The notes under the pieces were generated by a model. It had not been told where the DNA came from. It saw only the letters and a program-made list of their open reading frames with translations, and searched no databases. From NCBI GenBank assembly GCA_049589355.1, contig JBAWAP010000131.1:1-41313 (forward strand): a DNA stretch of 41,313 bases. Direction: 5' to 3'. Source of the stretch: JBAWAP01 sp049589355 (lineage in GTDB: Bacteria; Chloroflexota; Anaerolineae; VGOG01). Position numbers and translations under genes: made by a program. Positions 1-9,762 of the stretch are shown here, in pieces (positions within the stretch are counted from its first letter, which is position 1; every line of letters begins with the position of its first letter).

Positions 1-49
1 TTTCAGGGGAGTCGTTTCACGCAAAAATACATCAAGGAGGACAAGAACC

Positions 50-1231
50 ATGACCGACAAACTGGCCTTTATCACCGAAGATGTGGCCAATCTGAAAGAG
101 CAGGGGCTGTTCATCAACATCCGCACCATGGAGTCGCCTGTGGATGCCTGGATGGTGGTGGACGGCAAGCGGGTGCTCAACTTCTGCACCAACAATTATT
201 TGGGCCTGGCCAATCACCCCAAAATCAAAGAGGCGGCCAAGCAAGCCATTGATAAATGGGGCGTCGGCCCGGGGGCGGTGCGCACCATCGCCGGCACCCA
301 GAAGCTGCACCTGGAGCTGGAGCGGCGCGTGGCCGAGTTCAAGGGTGTGGAGGCCTCCATGTATGTGCAGGGCGGCCTCGTGGCCAACCAGGTAGCCCTC
401 CCCGCCCTGGTGGGCGGGGAGGACATGGTCTTCTCCGACCGACTCAACCATGCCTCCATCATTGATGGCTGCCGCCTGTCGAGAGCCAAAATCGTCGTCT
501 ACGAGCACTGCGACGCCGAAGACGCCGAGCGTAAGATCAAGGAGAACATCGGCCAATACCGCCGTGGCCTGCTGGTCACCGATGGCGTGTTCAGCATGGA
601 CGGTGATGTGGCTCCCCTGGACAAGCTGTACGAAGTGGCCGAGAGGTACGGGGTGATCACCATGGTGGACGACGCCCACGGCGAGGGGGTGCTAGGCCGG
701 GGCGGGCGAGGCATCGTTGACCACTTCGGCCTGTACGGGAAGTTCGACGTGGAGATGGGGACGTTCTCCAAGGCCTTCGGCGCGGTCGGAGGGTCGCTGT
801 CTGGCAAGAGGCTGATCATTGACTACCTGCGCCAAAAGGGACGTCCCTTCCTCTTCTCCAGCGCCACCACCCCCGCCGACACCGCCGCCTGTCTGGCAGC
901 CATTGACCTGTTGGAGGAGTCCACCGAACTGGTGGACAAGCTGTGGGAGAACACCCGCTACTTCAAGGCCGAGATGAAAAACCTGGGCTTCGACACTGGC
1001 AGGACGGAAACGCCCATCGTGCCGGTTATGCTGGGCGAGGCTCCGCTGGCCAAGCAGTTCTCGGCGCGGCTTTTCGAGGAGGGCGTCTTCGCCATGGCCC
1101 TGGGCTTCCCCACCGTGCCCCGTGGGCAGGCCCGCATCCGCGTGATGAACACCGCCGCCCACAGCCGGGACGACCTGGACAAGGGGCTGGAGGCCTTCGA
1201 GAAGGTGGGCAAGGAGCTGGGGGTCATCTGA
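50..1231 (+). CDS. kbl: Glycine C-acetyltransferase / 2-amino-3-ketobutyrate CoA ligase family (Kbl/BioF-like)
   Basis: This PLP-dependent alpha-oxoamine synthase is 393 aa, the normal length for the family. Family members condense an acyl-CoA with an amino acid. Kbl makes or cleaves 2-amino-3-ketobutyrate in threonine breakdown, while BioF makes 8-amino-7-oxononanoate. Visible motifs are NFCTNNYLGL (44-53), VDDAHGEGVLG (206-216) and GTFSKAFGAVGG, where K241 should be the Schiff-base lysine. The ATG follows a strong AAGGAGGAC ribosome site. No threonine dehydrogenase or biotin gene lies nearby, so Kbl versus BioF rests only on overall resemblance (MDGDVAPLDKLYEVAERYG is Kbl-like). The gene runs tail-to-tail into the ABC exporter, and the two 3' ends overlap by 8 nt. 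Confidence 0.85.
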   Translation: MTDKLAFITEDVANLKEQGLFINIRTMESPVDAWMVVDGKRVLNFCTNNYLGLANHPKIKEAAKQAIDKWGVGPGAVRTIAGTQKLHLELERRVAEFKGVEASMYVQGGLVANQVALPALVGGEDMVFSDRLNHASIIDGCRLSRAKIVVYEHCDAEDAERKIKENIGQYRRGLLVTDGVFSMDGDVAPLDKLYEVAERYGVITMVDDAHGEGVLGRGGRGIVDHFGLYGKFDVEMGTFSKAFGAVGGSLSGKRLIIDYLRQKGRPFLFSSATTPADTAACLAAIDLLEESTELVDKLWENTRYFKAEMKNLGFDTGRTETPIVPVMLGEAPLAKQFSARLFEEGVFAMALGFPTVPRGQARIRVMNTAAHSRDDLDKGLEAFEKVGKELGVI

Positions 1232-3009
1232 AGACATCGTACTCTTGTTCCAACTCACGCCTGAACTGCTTCGTGTACAGCCGGTAGTAGTGGCCCTGGG
1301 CGCGCAGTAGTTCGGCGTGAGTGCCCATCTCTGTGATGCGCCCGTCCTCAATGACGAGAATCCGGTCTGCCCGCCTGATCGTCGAGAGGCGGTGGGCGAT
1401 GACGAAGCTGGTGCGATCCCTCATCAGCGCCTCCATCCCCCGCTGGATCAGCGCTTCGGTCAGCGTGTCCACCGAACTGGTCGCCTCGTCCATGACAAAG
1501 ATCTCCGGCTGCGCCAGGATCGCCCGCGCTAAGCTGACCAGTTGCTTCTGTCCGACCGAAAGCAGCACGCCGCCCTCGCCCACCTCCTCGTTGTAGCCCT
1601 TTTCCAGCGTGACGATGAAGTCGTGGGCACCGGCCAGTTTTGCCGCCTCCTCGATCTCCTCGTCGGTGGCGTCAAGTTGCCCGTAGCGGATGTTCTCGCG
1701 GATTGTACCGGAGAACAGATGCGGTGTCTGCAGCACCACGCCGATGCGCGACTGGATGGCGTGTAGTGATAAGTCGGTATAATCCCGCCCGCCGATGCGT
1801 ATCACGCCCGCCTTGGGCTCGTAGAAGCGGCACAGCAGGTTGACGATAGTAGATTTGCCGCCGCCCGTTGGCCCGGCCAGCGCGATTGTCTCGCCGCGCC
1901 TCACCTTCAGCGTGAAGTCCCGCAGTACCGGGCTGTCTTCTTCGTAGTAGAAGTCCACGTGGTCGAACTCGATGTCGCCCCGGATGGTGCCCGGATCGAT
2001 CGCGTCAGGCCGATCGGTCACCTCGGGCACGGCGTCAATCAGCGAGAAAGAGCGCTCTGCCGAGGCGATGGCGTGCTGCATCTCGGAGTAGACGCGGGCC
2101 ATGTCCTGGACAGGCCAGAGCATGAACATGACGTACGAGACGAAGGCGTGGATGCTGCCGATAGTCAAACTGCCCACCTGAACCTGCAGGCCGCCATACC
2201 AGGCAATGCTACCCAGCGCCAGCGCGCTGATCAACTGCACCATCGGCAGAAACAGCGCCGAAAGCCACGCCGCCCGGTAGCCCGCGCGGTACATCTCGCC
2301 CGAAAGCTCGCTGAACTCGCGCAGGTTCTCCTCCTCCCGGCAGAGCGCCTTCACCACGCGCACGCCGGTGATGTTCTCGTTGTAGGCTCCCGTGATCTTG
2401 GAGTTGAGCTTGCGCACCAGCCGGTACTCCACGATGATCTTCTTCTTGAACTGGGCCGCCACGACCACCAACACCGGGACGATGGTGAAGACGATCAGGG
2501 CCAGCCGCCAGTTGATGCGCAGCATGAAGTAAACCGACGCGGCGATGCTCATTACCGCCCAGGTGCTGTCCAGCAGTCCCCACGTCACCAGTTGCGCGAT
2601 GCGCTCAGGGTCGGAGGTGACGCGCGACATGATCCACCCCACCGGTGTCCGGTCGAAGTAGGAGAATGACAGCTCCTGCAGATGCTCGAACATCTTCTTC
2701 CGCAGGTCATACCGGACGCGCTCCCCCAGTATACCGGCCAGGTAGATCAAGGTAAATACTGACACGGCCGACACCAGGATCAACGAGCCGTAAACGGTAA
2801 CGATCCGCATGAGCGCCGTCTTATCGCCTGCCATGATGCCCTCGTCTATGATCCGCTTGCCGAGCAAGTTGTAGTAGGCGTCAAGTAGCGACACGGACAG
2901 GGTGGCCAGCAGAAATCCGACCAACCACGGCCAATGGGGCTTGGCCTGAGCTAGAATGCGCAGAACGGTCTGGCCGTTGAATTGGGTCGTGAATTCTTCT
3001 TCTTCAAAC

Positions 3010-3023
<14 letters not shown>
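1224..3023 (-). CDS. ABC exporter half-transporter, second subunit of a heterodimer
   Basis: A fused membrane domain plus ATPase domain of the multidrug/lipid exporter type, 599 aa from the chosen start. The N-terminal ~330 residues carry the transmembrane helices. The ATPase has Walker A GPTGGGKST (384-392), a non-canonical signature LSVGQ (488-492) and Walker B IFVMDE with catalytic E513. The ATG at 3023 is preferred over the TTG at 3029 because a GGAGG lies 6 nt before the ATG. It overlaps the end of the upstream subunit by 14 nt, so the two are probably translationally coupled. The partner has the normal signature but lacks the catalytic glutamate, so both defects fall in the same composite ATP site. 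This is the pattern of BmrCD/TM287-288-type heterodimers. The substrate is unknown. Confidence 0.88.
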
Positions 3024-4875
<1,852 letters not shown>

Positions 4876-4914
4876 GGTGTGTCTCCCCTCTCCTCCATTT
4901 GAAACTCTTGCCAA

Positions 4915-4950
4915 CAAAAAATAAGGCCGTGGACAGTGCCCACGGCCTTA
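4915..4950 (-). terminator. Leader terminator 2 of the ABC exporter operon
   Basis: On the minus strand the arms TAAGGCCGTGG and CCACGGCCTTA form an 11-bp stem with a 7-nt loop, followed by six T (4921 to 4916). It lies between the leader ORF and the first exporter gene, so it should stop transcription before the structural genes unless it is disarmed. Confidence 0.8.
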
Positions 4951-4973
4951 CAGAGGAATGCCAGGATGGAATC

Positions 4974-5010
4974 AAAAAAAGGCCGTGGGCGTCGCGTGCG
5001 CCCACGGCCT
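4974..5010 (-). terminator. Leader terminator 1 of the ABC exporter operon
   Basis: On the minus strand the arms AGGCCGTGGGCG and CGCCCACGGCCT (5010-4999 and 4991-4980) form a 12-bp GC-rich stem followed by a run of seven T. It is a textbook intrinsic terminator that begins 18 nt after the leader ORF stop codon. Its 3' arm can pair instead with the 5' arm of terminator 2 over 12 bp (4990-4979 with 4949-4938), which would disable both terminators. Confidence 0.85.
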
Positions 5011-5028
5011 GCGGTAATCTTACAGCCT

Positions 5029-5118
5029 TTAAGGAGACGCACTACGACAAGGGAACAAATAATCTCCGCTGTTATCGCGGATCCGAAACACGCTAGCGAT
5101 GAACATCACAGTGCGCAC
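5029..5118 (-). CDS. Putative leader peptide of the ABC exporter operon
   Basis: A 29-codon ORF starts at GTG 5118 and ends at TAA 5029. The peptide begins MRTVMFIASV and ends LFPCRSASP. A strong AAGGAGG (5130-5124) lies 5 nt before the GTG and only ~10 nt from the predicted transcript start. In-frame GTG 5109 and ATG 5106 are alternatives. The stop lies 18 nt before terminator 1. By analogy with bmrB in front of bmrCD of Bacillus subtilis, which works by ribosome-mediated attenuation, ribosome stalling on this ORF could open the operon when translation is inhibited. The peptide resembles nothing I know; its reality rests on the ribosome site and context. Confidence 0.55.
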   Translation of the reverse strand: MRTVMFIASVFRIRDNSGDYLFPCRSASP

Positions 5119-5127
5119 ATCAACCTC

Positions 5128-5144
5128 CTTGACAAGATGTCAAG
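5128..5144. promoter_or_regulatory. Dyad operator at the exporter transcription start
   Basis: CTTGACA-AGA-TGTCAAG is a perfect 17-bp palindrome just downstream of the -10 box and overlapping the predicted start site. A second copy of its core (GACA-N3-TGTC) overlaps the -35 box at 5161-5171, with centres 30 bp apart. Position and symmetry suggest a dimeric MarR- or TetR-type repressor. No such regulator is encoded in the window. Confidence 0.6.
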
Positions 5145-5145
5145 T

Positions 5146-5173
5146 ATTATACTCTAATCCGACAGATTGTCAA
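5146..5173 (-). promoter_or_regulatory. Sigma-70-type promoter of the ABC exporter operon
   Basis: Perfect -35 TTGACA (5173-5168) and perfect -10 TATAAT (5151-5146) are separated by 16 bp on the minus strand. Transcription should begin near 5139. Such a strong promoter fits a gene held off by repression and attenuation. Confidence 0.8.
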
Positions 5174-5740
5174 GTCTGGAATTCGTGGATGTGTATCTTT
5201 CCCTCAGGAAATTTAGGTGTAGGTGCTCAAAGCAGCCTAATCCCCCACGCGGATACAGAAATCGCCCTATTTTGAGACACTTTCAGGGGGAAAATCAACA
5301 ACCTTACACCGTCATCCTTGTTAGCGCGGAATTTCCTGAATAGAAGATAGACTATCATTCGTTAGATGCATTTCACTTTGGGGGCGAATTTCAGCACGAC
5401 GGGCGTTGACCACCTGAGTAGGCCGGAACGTAGTGGAAACTGTATCGAAGCTTGTGGTTATGTAGTGAATCGGAGGTCAACCGTATCCCCTTCGGCTAGG
5501 CTCAGGACAGACTTCGATACGCGCTCTGCGTTGCTCCACGCTACTCAGGATGCTCCAGCGGGATTGAATAAGCATGTTACCCTAAAACTGGAATGCGCCT
5601 TCCTTAGCCACTTGAACGCAAGCGAGGTCAACTCCTCGCTTCTTGGGTTGACCTCGTTTGTTCACACTTGATAAGGGAATAGCCTGCGAGCCATCGGTTC
5701 CTTCAGTCCACCCAACCCTTGAATGGGGTTATATACGTTG
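5174..5740. other. Non-coding stretch with hairpins and repeat fragments
   Basis: No ORF here has a ribosome site or a recognisable product. An inverted pair of 38-nt sequences lies at 5413-5450 and 5512-5549; both ends (CCTGAGTAG and GTATCGAAG) are conserved and the middle has diverged. A 13-bp hairpin (CAAGCGAGGTCAA with TTGACCTCGTTTG, one mismatch) lies at 5619-5660. Both look like interspersed repeat remnants. Confidence 0.5.
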
Positions 5741-5849
5741 ATGAGGTGTGGGACAGTTTCCTTTAGGCACAGTTTCAAGAAACTCGGAGCTAGCGATATG
5801 GAAGGGATTTCAAAGTGCAGCAAAAGCCAAGGGGGACATTGAAGCTCTT

Positions 5850-6556
5850 CGGTAATCCATACGATTGGGAGTAGGGAACATCATCAACAAAGAAGACCTG
5901 CTTGTATGTCAGGGCAAAAAACGAAATAGTATAGAGTAGCAAGAAAAAGTTTACATATCTCCATAAAGAGAAGAAATAGTCTGAAGTAGTAATAAAATGT
6001 TTATATATGAGGGAAATTAAGATAAACGTTATAGAAGAGGGAAAAATCTGTTTACATATCAAAGTAAGGACAAGAAATGTTGTGCATCATCAATAGGCGG
6101 TTTACATATGAAGGTGTAGATAAGAAGCGTTGTACAAGTGTAAGAACCTGTTTACATATCAAGGCAAAGACAAGAGGTATTGTAGAAGAAGAACAGGCAG
6201 CCTTCAGTTCTACTGAAAACACATTCCTGAGTCTGTTCAAATCTACATATGGTGGTCTACCGCTCGATAATCACTATATCTAGGGAGTGGGAAGTTCAAA
6301 ACTTCGATTTCGGGAAGGGGATGGACGCTTCCTGAGCAAGAATCTATTGACATATCGGGGTAATGATATACAATATTGTGAAAATGTAAGAAAACATTGA
6401 CATAGTCACTAATCAGTATAAAGCCGTCTAAAAGCGCCAGAATAGCTTAACATAGTCGCATAACGATACAAAATGGTCACGTTAAATAAGTAATCGGTTT
6501 GCATAGCATAAAAGAGCAGGGAATCGTGCAAAAGAGGAGGAAATCATTCACATATT
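5850..6556. repeat. Array of degenerate ~50-bp AT-rich repeats
   Basis: The motif GTTTACATAT or a close variant recurs with near-clockwork spacing at 5949, 5999, 6050, 6100, 6150, 6346, 6396, 6446, 6497 and 6546. Worn copies fill the 6200-6345 gap and lie near 5851 and 5902. The interior is also in register: the units at 6050, 6100, 6150 and 6346 all have TTGT at positions 31-34, and three of them show an ACAA-N6-TTGT dyad or close variant. The plus strand is purine-rich and clearly more AT-rich than the flanks. The period is not a multiple of three, so it is not a protein repeat. The 6557-6732 remainder shows nothing recognisable. Confidence 0.75.
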
Positions 6557-6732
6557 CTAGCAGAAGGCCAGGGATGCCCGCCAGATACTATTAGACTGAC
6601 TTCACCCACATCTCGCACGGGCCATCGAGGGCCTGGGACATAAGGGGCCCTGCCTCTCAGCCCCCTCATTTTCTGCCCATGAGCGCAGTCAACACTGTTG
6701 CTAGGGCTACGAGCTACGGGGAGGCCATGTTT

Positions 6733-7920
6733 TCAATCACCTTCTTCCTCGGCCGTTTTCTGAGGCTCGACTTCTCCCAGGCTCACCTTTCGCTGCTCTT
6801 CCCACCGGTTCAGGAAAAAAGTGCCTGTGGCGTAGAGGCCTCCGGCCACAGGAATGCCGAAGATGAAACCCCAGATGCCGACTAACCTCACACTGATCAT
6901 GATGGCCACCAGGATGAGCAAGGGCGGCATGCCCACCGCTTCGCTCATTATCTTTGGCATCAGGATGTGGAGGAGGATCTGCTGGTAACCGGTCATGATC
7001 ACCAGCATCCAAAGGGCCAAGCTAGGGCTCTGGAAGAGGGCGATGAAAGCTGGCATAACCATAGCAATTGGGGCGCCGATAACCGGGATGAACATGATCA
7101 GTCCAGCTAAAGACCCAATGGCTACGGCAAAGCCCAACCCGGCGATGGTCATAACGACAATGACAAAAGCCGCATAGAGAAAAGCCATAGCTAATTGGCC
7201 GCGGATAAAACCGCCGAAGGTGCGTTCTATACTCTTGACCGCCATAGACAATTCATCATGGTACTCGGCAGGGATCAGGGCTAGAGCTTGTTGGGCCACT
7301 CTCCTGCCATCCAGCATCATATAAAAGCTGAGGATTATGATGATGAACACGTTAGCCACCCCCGAAGCCACTTGAGTGACGACGACTAGAGCGTTCTGGA
7401 TGATGGCTGCTCCGATGGTCTCGGCTCGCCGACTCAACTCCTCAGGCCGATAGATTGACGTTAGGTCTACATAGATGTTCAACCTGGCCAGCTTCTCCTG
7501 CAGGGTTTCGAGCCAGTCGGGTGCCTGGGCAATGTATTCGGGCAGTTTGGCTCCTAATTGGGCAAGCTGGGTCACAATCACGGGCACTAAGAATATGCCG
7601 ATGACCACTATGATCACCACTAAGCCAAGGTAGACAAGGCTAACGGCCAAGCCATTGGGAAGGCGGAAGCTCTCTAAAGCATTGGCGGCTTGGTCGCCCG
7701 CGCGCTGCCGTACCCACCTTGTAAAGGTGCGGGGTGCAAGGCGACCACTGAGCCCATCAACCAGGGGGTCTAGGACAAAAGCGATAAGCCAGGCCAGGGC
7801 GAAGATCAGAATAACGTCTCCAAAGAAATCGCTCAACTGCCAGGCCTTTTCAAAGAGGAAGATAGCGGCACTGATTGCTACCAAGATAATGGCCGCCCGC
7901 GTCCAACGATCATGTTCCAA
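6733..7920 (-). CDS. AI-2E family (TqsA/PerM-like) permease
   Basis: A polytopic membrane protein of 395 aa, the usual size of this family. There are two hydrophobic segments near the N terminus (about 10-50), a third near 95-120, an extracytoplasmic-type domain around 125-190, and a cluster of helices from ~195 to ~375 including GLAVSLVYLG and VIGAPIAMVMPAF. The C-terminal tail is acidic. Family members have been linked to autoinducer-2 export, sodium/proton antiport and other small solutes; the substrate here is unknown. The TTG start at 7920 is chosen because GGGAGG lies 6 nt upstream. Its promoter at 8070-8098 diverges from the T-box operon promoter. Confidence 0.82.
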   Translation of the reverse strand: MEHDRWTRAAIILVAISAAIFLFEKAWQLSDFFGDVILIFALAWLIAFVLDPLVDGLSGRLAPRTFTRWVRQRAGDQAANALESFRLPNGLAVSLVYLGLVVIIVVIGIFLVPVIVTQLAQLGAKLPEYIAQAPDWLETLQEKLARLNIYVDLTSIYRPEELSRRAETIGAAIIQNALVVVTQVASGVANVFIIIILSFYMMLDGRRVAQQALALIPAEYHDELSMAVKSIERTFGGFIRGQLAMAFLYAAFVIVVMTIAGLGFAVAIGSLAGLIMFIPVIGAPIAMVMPAFIALFQSPSLALWMLVIMTGYQQILLHILMPKIMSEAVGMPPLLILVAIMISVRLVGIWGFIFGIPVAGGLYATGTFFLNRWEEQRKVSLGEVEPQKTAEEEGD

Positions 7921-7921
7921 G

Positions 7922-8062
7922 GTGTACCTCCCGAACTACGCATGTCCGATTCGATGGCGAGGAGACGTTCGCTGCGCTCAGTCTAAGGTTGCACTCCGAG
8001 CCTCTGTTCGGCAGTACAACTGCCTCACATCGGTGGGCGTACCTCCCGAACTGCGTATGTCC
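7922..8062 (-). repeat. Imperfect direct repeat containing a duplicated ribosome site
   Basis: The stretches 7922-7947 and 8038-8062 share ~24 bp with about three differences (GTACCTCCCGAACT is identical in both). On the minus strand each carries GGGAGGTAC. The copy next to the gene provides the permease ribosome site. The upstream copy is followed by ATG-TGA only. It looks like a local duplication of the 5' leader. Confidence 0.6.
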
Positions 8063-8069
8063 TACCCAT

Positions 8070-8098
8070 ATTTTACACCACCTTGCCCGTTTGAGCAA
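8070..8098 (-). promoter_or_regulatory. Putative promoter of the AI-2E family permease
   Basis: On the minus strand, TTGCTC (8098-8093) and TAAAAT (8075-8070) are separated by 17 bp. This gives a leader of about 140 nt for the permease mRNA. Confidence 0.5.
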
Positions 8099-8134
8099 CA
8101 CTGCCCGGGGTTTGGCCGAGGGAGAAAATTGAAT

Positions 8135-8163
8135 TTGACATTTTGACCCTGGTGTGGTATACT
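8135..8163 (+). promoter_or_regulatory. Promoter of the tryptophan T-box operon
   Basis: TTGACA (8135-8140), a 17-bp spacer and TATACT (8158-8163) form a near-consensus sigma-70 promoter. The predicted start is close to 8170, just before the T-box leader. Confidence 0.8.
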
Positions 8164-8169
8164 CTTCGA

Positions 8170-8530
8170 CAAATCAGACACCGCCAAAGACTGGGAACAG
8201 GACTAGTAAGCTTTCAAGCGAGGCCCAGAGAGTCGGGGTAAGGTGGGAGCCCGACGCCGGCGCGAAGGCCGAATGGACCTGGGAGTTGCAGGCCGAACGG
8301 GGTAGCCCCCAAGTAAGCTGTGCCGGAGTCGCCACCGTTATCACGGCCGAGGGTATCGGACGGCATCGCCGCTGTCCCGTACCTGCAACGAGTGAGGCTG
8401 GCTCACGAATTATCCGCTGTCATGGCGGATTTTTTCGTTTCAGAGAGCTAGCCTAACAAGGGTGGCACCACGGGTGCTTATGGCTGTAGAGCCCTCGTCC
8501 CTTACCGGGACGGGGGCTTTTTGTTTAGGG
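8170..8530 (+). promoter_or_regulatory. T-box riboswitch specific for tRNA-Trp
   Basis: A ~350-nt leader with the hallmarks of a T-box. Stem I has GGGAACAGGACTAGTAA (with the AGTA S-turn), an AGAGAG motif at about 8228, and the specifier context GAA-TGG-ACC, with the TGG codon at 8274-8276. The T-box proper is AAGGGTGGCACCACGGG (8458-8474). Its TGGC bulge would pair with a GCCA acceptor end, meaning discriminator base G73, which fits tRNA-Trp. The antiterminator pairs AAGGG and ACG (8458-8462, 8470-8472) with CGTCCCTT (8496-8503). That 3' strand is also in the terminator. Uncharged tRNA-Trp should therefore switch on the eight genes downstream. Confidence 0.9.
8489..8526 (+). terminator. T-box regulated intrinsic terminator
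   Basis: AGCCCTCGTCCC (8490-8501) pairs with GGGACGGGGGCT (8507-8518) across a 5-nt loop, followed by TTTTTGTTT. It competes with the T-box antiterminator for CGTCCC. Confidence 0.88.
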
Positions 8531-8562
8531 AGGAAGCATACAAGCGGAGGTGCAGTCTAAGG

Positions 8563-9762
8563 ATGAAGATTTTGGTCTTGGGCAGTGGTCTCATGGGACC
8601 GGCGGCGGCCTTCAACGCCATGTCCGATCCCGACGTATCGCAGGTCGTCGTCTGCGATTTGAGCCAGCGACAACTGGATGCCTGCCTGAGCAAACTCGCA
8701 GGCATGAAGGGCATCGAGAAGCTCTCCACTGTCCGTCTCGACCTGAACGATCAGGCGGCAGCATCCAGATTGATGGCTGATTTCGACGCCGCCATCGGCG
8801 CTCTCCCCCGGTCGGCGAGCGTTCTGGCCATCCGGGCGGCGACACAGGCCAACACTCCGCTCGTGGACCTGACCAGGCTCGACCGCAATCAGTTAGCCGA
8901 GCTCAGGCAAGAGGTCGAAGCCGCAGGTGGGCTCGTCGTTTTGGGGTGCGGCGTGGAACCAGGTCTCACCGAGATCATGGCTCGCTACCTGGCCGAGAAA
9001 CTCGACCGGGTGGACGAACTGCATATCAAATGCGGCGGTATCCCGGAGAAGCCGACTCCACCATTGGGCTACAAAATAGTTTTCGGTGGGCAGCAGTTGC
9101 CACTGAGGGAGAGTGAGGCCCTCCTCGTTGAGGATGGACAGCTCAAGCCAGTGCCCCGCTACTCCGGTGTGGAGCCGGTCGTCTTCCCCGGCATAGGTGA
9201 GTGTGAAGCCTGGCATGAAGGCTTTATGCCCTGGTTGCTGGAATTGCCTGTCCTGAAGGACCTGCGGATCGGTACCCAGAAGACCGTTCGCTGGCCTGGC
9301 TATGCAGCCAAGGTGACGGTCCTCAAAGAGATGGGCCTGCTGAGCCAGGAGCCGGTGGAAGTGGACGGCATCCCGGTGTTGCCCAAGAAACTGCTCGACG
9401 CGCTGCTCTATCCCCGCGTCAGGCTGGAAGAGGGCGATAGAGACATCACAGTTTTCCGCGTGGAGGCAATAGGTGAAAAGGGAGGCCGCCCACGAAGGTA
9501 CAAGATCGAGATGGTGGATCGGTACGACGAGGAACTGGGCTTTACCTCTATGGCCCGCACGGCGGCTTTCACGGTAGCCATCGTGGCCCGCATGATCGCG
9601 CGCGGCAACCTAAAGGCCAGCGGTATACTGCCGCCGGAGCAGGTCATCACCGGCCCTCTGTTTGACAGATTGGTGGACGAATTGGCCGCCGCCGACATTC
9701 AATTTGACATCACCGTGGAGAAGGTGAATACGATAACTGCAAAGGAGATTCAACATGAGTGA
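8563..9762 (+). CDS. Saccharopine dehydrogenase-like oxidoreductase
   Basis: A 399-aa protein with an N-terminal Rossmann fold (MKILVLGSGLMGPAAA, GxGxxG-type) and the family segment GCGVEPGLTEIMARYL, followed by a saccharopine-dehydrogenase C-terminal-like domain. Family enzymes oxidise or reduce secondary amines of amino acids with NAD(P), but many members have other substrates. The ATG at 8563 matches the start of the Rossmann strand; a GGAGG lies 12 nt upstream. It is the first gene after the Trp T-box and overlaps the next gene by 8 nt. No lysine or alpha-aminoadipate genes are nearby, so a role in lysine metabolism is not supported. A role tied to tryptophan starvation is inferred from position only. 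Confidence 0.8.
   Translation: MKILVLGSGLMGPAAAFNAMSDPDVSQVVVCDLSQRQLDACLSKLAGMKGIEKLSTVRLDLNDQAAASRLMADFDAAIGALPRSASVLAIRAATQANTPLVDLTRLDRNQLAELRQEVEAAGGLVVLGCGVEPGLTEIMARYLAEKLDRVDELHIKCGGIPEKPTPPLGYKIVFGGQQLPLRESEALLVEDGQLKPVPRYSGVEPVVFPGIGECEAWHEGFMPWLLELPVLKDLRIGTQKTVRWPGYAAKVTVLKEMGLLSQEPVEVDGIPVLPKKLLDALLYPRVRLEEGDRDITVFRVEAIGEKGGRPRRYKIEMVDRYDEELGFTSMARTAAFTVAIVARMIARGNLKASGILPPEQVITGPLFDRLVDELAAADIQFDITVEKVNTITAKEIQHE

Noticed and set aside
5366..5671. 101-codon ORF in the non-coding region
   Set aside because: It runs through an inverted repeat pair and a hairpin, has no ribosome site and no recognisable protein features.
5790..6283. Small ORFs on both strands within the 50-bp array
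   Set aside because: They follow from AT-rich repeats, lack ribosome sites, and the 50-bp period breaks any reading frame.
5850..6556. CRISPR array
   Set aside because: Units are ~50 bp with drift over the whole length; there is no constant repeat alternating with unique spacers, and no cas genes are nearby.
5850..6556. Chromosomal replication origin
   Set aside because: AT-rich and periodic, but no TTATCCACA-type DnaA boxes and no dnaA, dnaN or parAB genes in the window.
8563..9762. Lysine biosynthesis or breakdown operon
   Set aside because: The saccharopine-dehydrogenase family is broad, no other lysine genes are present, and the T-box specifier is TGG, not a Lys codon.
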